Shown piece by piece: positions 6,559 through 8,324 of a DNA stretch of 8,324 bases. Position 1 is the stretch's first letter. Each line of letters begins with the position of its first letter. The stretch is from CAZXDS01 sp964639525 (GTDB taxonomy: Bacteria; Bacteroidota; Ignavibacteria; Ignavibacteriales; Melioribacteraceae), in the NCBI GenBank assembly GCA_964639525.1, contig CAZXDS010000151.1:1-8324 (forward strand), given 5' to 3'. The notes beneath the pieces are model-generated. The model had not been told where the DNA came from and searched no databases. It saw only the letters and a list, made by a program, of their open reading frames with translations. Made by a program: the position numbers and the translations under genes.

Positions 6559-7191
6559 ATGACTAACTATTCCCTCAGTTTAGAAAACGTAACAAAAGTA
6601 TTTGGCAGACGATTAATTTTTAATAAGATTAATTATAATTTTTCTTCCGGCAATATTTATGGCGTAACCGGACAAAACGGTTCCGGCAAATCAACACTTG
6701 CTAAAATTATTACCGGAATTATCTCACCAACTTCGGGCAAGGTTAATCACATTATTAATAACAAAAAAATCATATCTGAAAAACTACACAACCATTTTGG
6801 CTTTGTTTCTCCATATCTATTTCTTTACGATGAATTTAGTGCTGAAGAAAATATTTTTCACTTTTCCAAAATACGCGGAATAGAATTTGACATTGAGCGA
6901 TTAAAATTTTTGCTAAGCGAGTTTAACCTCTACAAACGAAAAAATGATTTGCTTAAAACATATTCTTCGGGTATGAAACAGCGAATGAAATTTATCTTTG
7001 CATTATATCACAATCCCGAATTGATTTTACTTGATGAACCTACGGAAAACCTTGACAACAATGGAAAGGATAAAGTTTACGAAATTATTGAAAGCGAAGG
7101 AAAAAGTAAATGTATAATAATTGCGTCAAACGAAGATGCTGATATTGAATTGTGTAACGAAACTTTGGCAATTGAAGATTTTAAAAAATAA
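6559..7191 (+). CDS. ccmA: Heme/cytochrome c maturation ABC transporter ATPase CcmA
   Basis: This 210-residue ABC ATPase should power the CcmABCD complex, which uses ATP to release heme-loaded CcmE during c-type cytochrome assembly. Walker A is GQNGSGKST (38-46), the ABC signature YSSGMKQRM (135-143) and Walker B LILLDEPTENLD (155-166), with Glu160 as catalytic base. The Q-loop region reads FGFVSPYLFLYDE (80-92) and has no Gln at the usual position. The switch region IIASNEDAD (187-195) has Asn where most ABC ATPases have the H-loop His. The short length and the adjacent ccmB gene support CcmA over a generic ABC-2 ATPase. The ATG lacks an evident Shine-Dalgarno. The stop is followed after 42 bp by ccmB. 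Assignment depends partly on context: taken alone, the protein could be any small ABC-2-type ATPase. Confidence 0.88.
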   Translation: MTNYSLSLENVTKVFGRRLIFNKINYNFSSGNIYGVTGQNGSGKSTLAKIITGIISPTSGKVNHIINNKKIISEKLHNHFGFVSPYLFLYDEFSAEENIFHFSKIRGIEFDIERLKFLLSEFNLYKRKNDLLKTYSSGMKQRMKFIFALYHNPELILLDEPTENLDNNGKDKVYEIIESEGKSKCIIIASNEDADIELCNETLAIEDFKK

Positions 7192-7233
7192 TAGTGATAA
7201 CCATTTTATAAGAAAAAATTGGAAATATTATAA

Positions 7234-7893
7234 ATGAAAGCATTCGCATTATTCAAAAAAGATTGGGAATCGGAATTACGAACAAGATATGCAATAAACG
7301 CTTTGGCAATGTTCATTCTTGTTACAATAAGTGTAATTTTATTTTCAATCGGGCAGGAAAAAATCAACGAATATTTAACAGGCGGATTGCTTTGGGTTGT
7401 TGTTTTCTTTTCTGCAATGTCGGGCTTATCGCGTGCGTTTGTTTCTGAAGAAGAACGCGGAACTACAATGACTCTTCAATTTTTGGCTGCACCTTCAACG
7501 GTGTTCAGCGGCAAATTGATATTTAATATCATTCTTGTTTTTTTGATGAACATAGCAATCACTTTTCTTTTTGTAATATTTTTTGATGCTTTTTTAATTA
7601 GAAATTGGGGATTGTTTTCTCTCATCCTATTTTTCGGCAATTTTGGAATTGCAATCTCTTCAACAATTATTGCAGCAATAATTTCCAAAGCAAGTTCCAA
7701 AGGAACTCTCTATCCTGTGCTTTCATTCCCAATTTTATTGCCTTTAATTCTCACTTTATTGGAACTTACTAAGTTCGCAATCAACGGAAATTCACTTACC
7801 GATTCATTTGTTGAAATTGCCGTGCTTATTTCCTATGATGTGATTATGCTTTCGGCTTCATATATGCTTTTTGATTTTATTTGGAAAGATTGA
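7234..7893 (+). CDS. ccmB: Heme exporter/cytochrome c maturation membrane protein CcmB
   Basis: This 219-residue inner-membrane protein has about six transmembrane helices (roughly 20-38, 49-67, 96-117, 125-150, 159-176, 192-214). It is the membrane partner of CcmA in cytochrome c maturation System I. Family features are the N-terminal amphipathic KKDWESELRTRYA (8-20), the cytoplasmic loop FVSEEERGTTMTLQFLAAP (69-87) whose EE-x-x-G-T and L-A-A-P elements are typical of CcmB, and PILLPL (166-171). The length matches the family norm of about 220. Only a weak GGA lies upstream of the ATG. CcmA precedes it by 42 bp, an ordinary operon spacing. CcmC usually follows, but no ccmC begins in the remaining 431 bp, which are filled with palindromic repeats. 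The operon is therefore either interrupted here or ccmC lies elsewhere. Confidence 0.92.
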   Translation: MKAFALFKKDWESELRTRYAINALAMFILVTISVILFSIGQEKINEYLTGGLLWVVVFFSAMSGLSRAFVSEEERGTTMTLQFLAAPSTVFSGKLIFNIILVFLMNIAITFLFVIFFDAFLIRNWGLFSLILFFGNFGIAISSTIIAAIISKASSKGTLYPVLSFPILLPLILTLLELTKFAINGNSLTDSFVEIAVLISYDVIMLSASYMLFDFIWKD

Positions 7894-7940
7894 AGATAAT
7901 TTATAAATGAGTCCATTCTAAAAAGTAATATTTTGACTAG

Positions 7941-7960
7941 CCCACGACTTTAGTCGTGGG
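7941..7960. repeat. Perfect hairpin with TTTA loop
   Basis: CCCACGAC pairs with GTCGTGGG around TTTA, giving an 8-bp stem with six G-C pairs, far stronger than anything else in this AT-rich window. It forms the centre-left of the 123-bp element and is preceded by CTAG. Confidence 0.85.
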
Positions 7961-7987
7961 GAAACAGACTAAAAACGAACTTCTCCA

Positions 7988-8005
7988 AACGGATTTTAGT
8001 CCGTT
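7988..8005. repeat. Second hairpin of the element
   Basis: AACGGA pairs with TCCGTT around the loop TTTTAG. The alternative pairing CGAAC (7976-7980) with GTTCG (8003-8007) uses part of the same right arm, so two folds compete. Confidence 0.65.
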
Positions 8006-8127
8006 CGGGGCTTTTTAGAGTGGACTCATAAATTTTATTCACTTTTGAGGTACTACCACAAATTTAATGGGAAATACAAAAGAGCTAAATAATATTTTGA
8101 TGTGCCTGGAATAAATAAATTATGATA

Positions 8128-8149
8128 ACACCACAATTTATTGTGGTGT
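8128..8149. repeat. Perfect 9-bp hairpin with TTTA loop
   Basis: ACACCACAA at 8128-8136 pairs perfectly with 8141-8149 around the loop TTTA. The stem sequence is unlike that at 7941, but the loop is identical. No T run follows, so it is not an obvious terminator. Confidence 0.8.
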
Positions 8150-8170
8150 ACTGTAAAACAAAAACCAATC

Positions 8171-8201
8171 TCCCGACTTTAGTCGGAAAAGAAGTTCGGG
8201 A
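8171..8201. repeat. Hairpin with two alternative pairings
   Basis: CCGAC (8173-8177) pairs with GTCGG (8182-8186) around TTTA. Alternatively TCCCGA (8171-8176) pairs with TCGGGA (8196-8201). Both use the same left arm and are mutually exclusive. Confidence 0.65.
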
Positions 8202-8223
8202 TAATGTTAGTATGTTGTTTAAA

Positions 8224-8257
8224 AACTGCTGTCGCAGACCCGTATCGGGAAGCAGTT
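8224..8257. repeat. Nested hairpin AACTGCT/AGCAGTT
   Basis: A 7-bp outer stem (8224-8230 with 8251-8257) encloses a short inner hairpin, CCCG (8239-8242) with CGGG (8246-8249) around TAT. The inner arm CGGGA is part of the recurring TCGGGA word of this region. Confidence 0.6.
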
Positions 8258-8324
8258 ATGAGATATTGACTCCCGACTTCCAACTAAAATGGCGTTAAGT
8301 TGTTGTAAATAAAGGGCATAGGTT

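Larger units (their letters stand above)
7907..8029. mobile_element. MITE-like palindromic element with 19-bp terminal inverted repeats
   Basis: The left end ATGAGTCCATTCTAAAAAG (7907-7925) and the complement of the right end (8011-8029) match at 18 of 19 positions. The 85 bp between them hold two hairpins: a perfect 8-bp GC-rich stem with TTTA loop (7941-7960) and a 6-bp stem (7988-8005). There is no ORF for a transposase, so the element would be non-autonomous. TAAA borders both ends if the element is taken as TGAGTCC to GGACTCA, a possible 4-bp target duplication that is unconvincing in AT-rich flanks. The second hairpin, followed by CGGGG and CTTTTT, might also terminate the ccmAB transcript. 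Confidence 0.7.
7894..8324. other. Palindrome-rich non-coding region downstream of ccmB
   Basis: No supportable ORF is present. The region holds one 123-bp element with terminal inverted repeats (7907-8029), then a series of separate hairpins at 8128-8149, 8171-8201 and 8224-8257. The sequence TCCCGACTT occurs at 8171 and again at 8271, and its TCCCGA part is complementary to TCGGGA at 8196 and 8245. The organisation resembles a REP/BIME cluster or a landing site for miniature elements. The window ends inside it. Confidence 0.8.

Noticed and set aside
7904..8032. TAAA target-site duplication flanking the 123-bp element
   Set aside because: Four A/T bases in an AT-rich flank are not informative and the exact element ends are uncertain.
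7894..8324. CRISPR array
   Set aside because: The repeats are palindromes of different sequence and irregular spacing, not identical direct repeats with uniform spacers, and no cas gene is present.
8280..8324. Start of a plus-strand gene (ATGGCG near 8289)
   Set aside because: The frame closes after seven codons at TAA.

Overview
This is an AT-rich, gene-dense chromosomal segment with seven protein-coding genes, one assembly gap and a repeat-rich right end. The gene content points to a Gram-negative bacterium of the Fibrobacterota-Chlorobiota-Bacteroidota group: an S46 dipeptidyl-peptidase, a TonB-C periplasmic protein of the type common in that group, and CcmA/CcmB. Clear GGAGG ribosome-binding sites ahead of two genes are unusual for Bacteroidota proper, so an Ignavibacteria-like lineage is my best guess. 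This rests on protein style only and is moderate to low confidence.

Layout. Positions 151-2689 (minus strand) hold a short secreted TonB C-terminal-domain protein followed 19 bp later by a large chemotaxis receptor with several HAMP-like modules, probably one transcript ending in a hairpin at 115-141. Positions 2702-3099 are non-coding, very AT-rich and contain only weak inverted repeats. Positions 3100-6274 (minus strand) hold a probable three-gene operon: an S46 serine dipeptidyl-peptidase with a signal peptide, a cobO-type corrinoid adenosyltransferase that starts 1 nt after the peptidase stop, and an isochorismatase-fold hydrolase. A run of 100 N interrupts cobO; the flanks match the two ends of one protein, so the gap is a placeholder of uncertain size. 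Positions 6275-6558 are a divergent intergenic region carrying a fragment of a repeat. Positions 6559-7893 (plus strand) encode CcmA and CcmB, the ATPase and membrane subunit of the cytochrome c maturation (System I) ABC complex.

Positions 7894-8324 encode no recognisable protein but are full of palindromes. A 123-bp element (7907-8029) has 19-bp terminal inverted repeats and two internal hairpins. A third copy of its end lies upstream at 6428, so two ends-bearing loci flank the ccmAB pair. Further hairpins share a TTTA loop on different, compensated stems. This non-coding palindromic array is the least explained part of the window and looks like a MITE/REP/BIME-type mobile repeat system.

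The genes fall into three independent functional groups: sensing (TonB-C protein and chemoreceptor), periplasmic peptide breakdown with cobalamin handling, and c-type cytochrome assembly. No evidence ties the three into one pathway.
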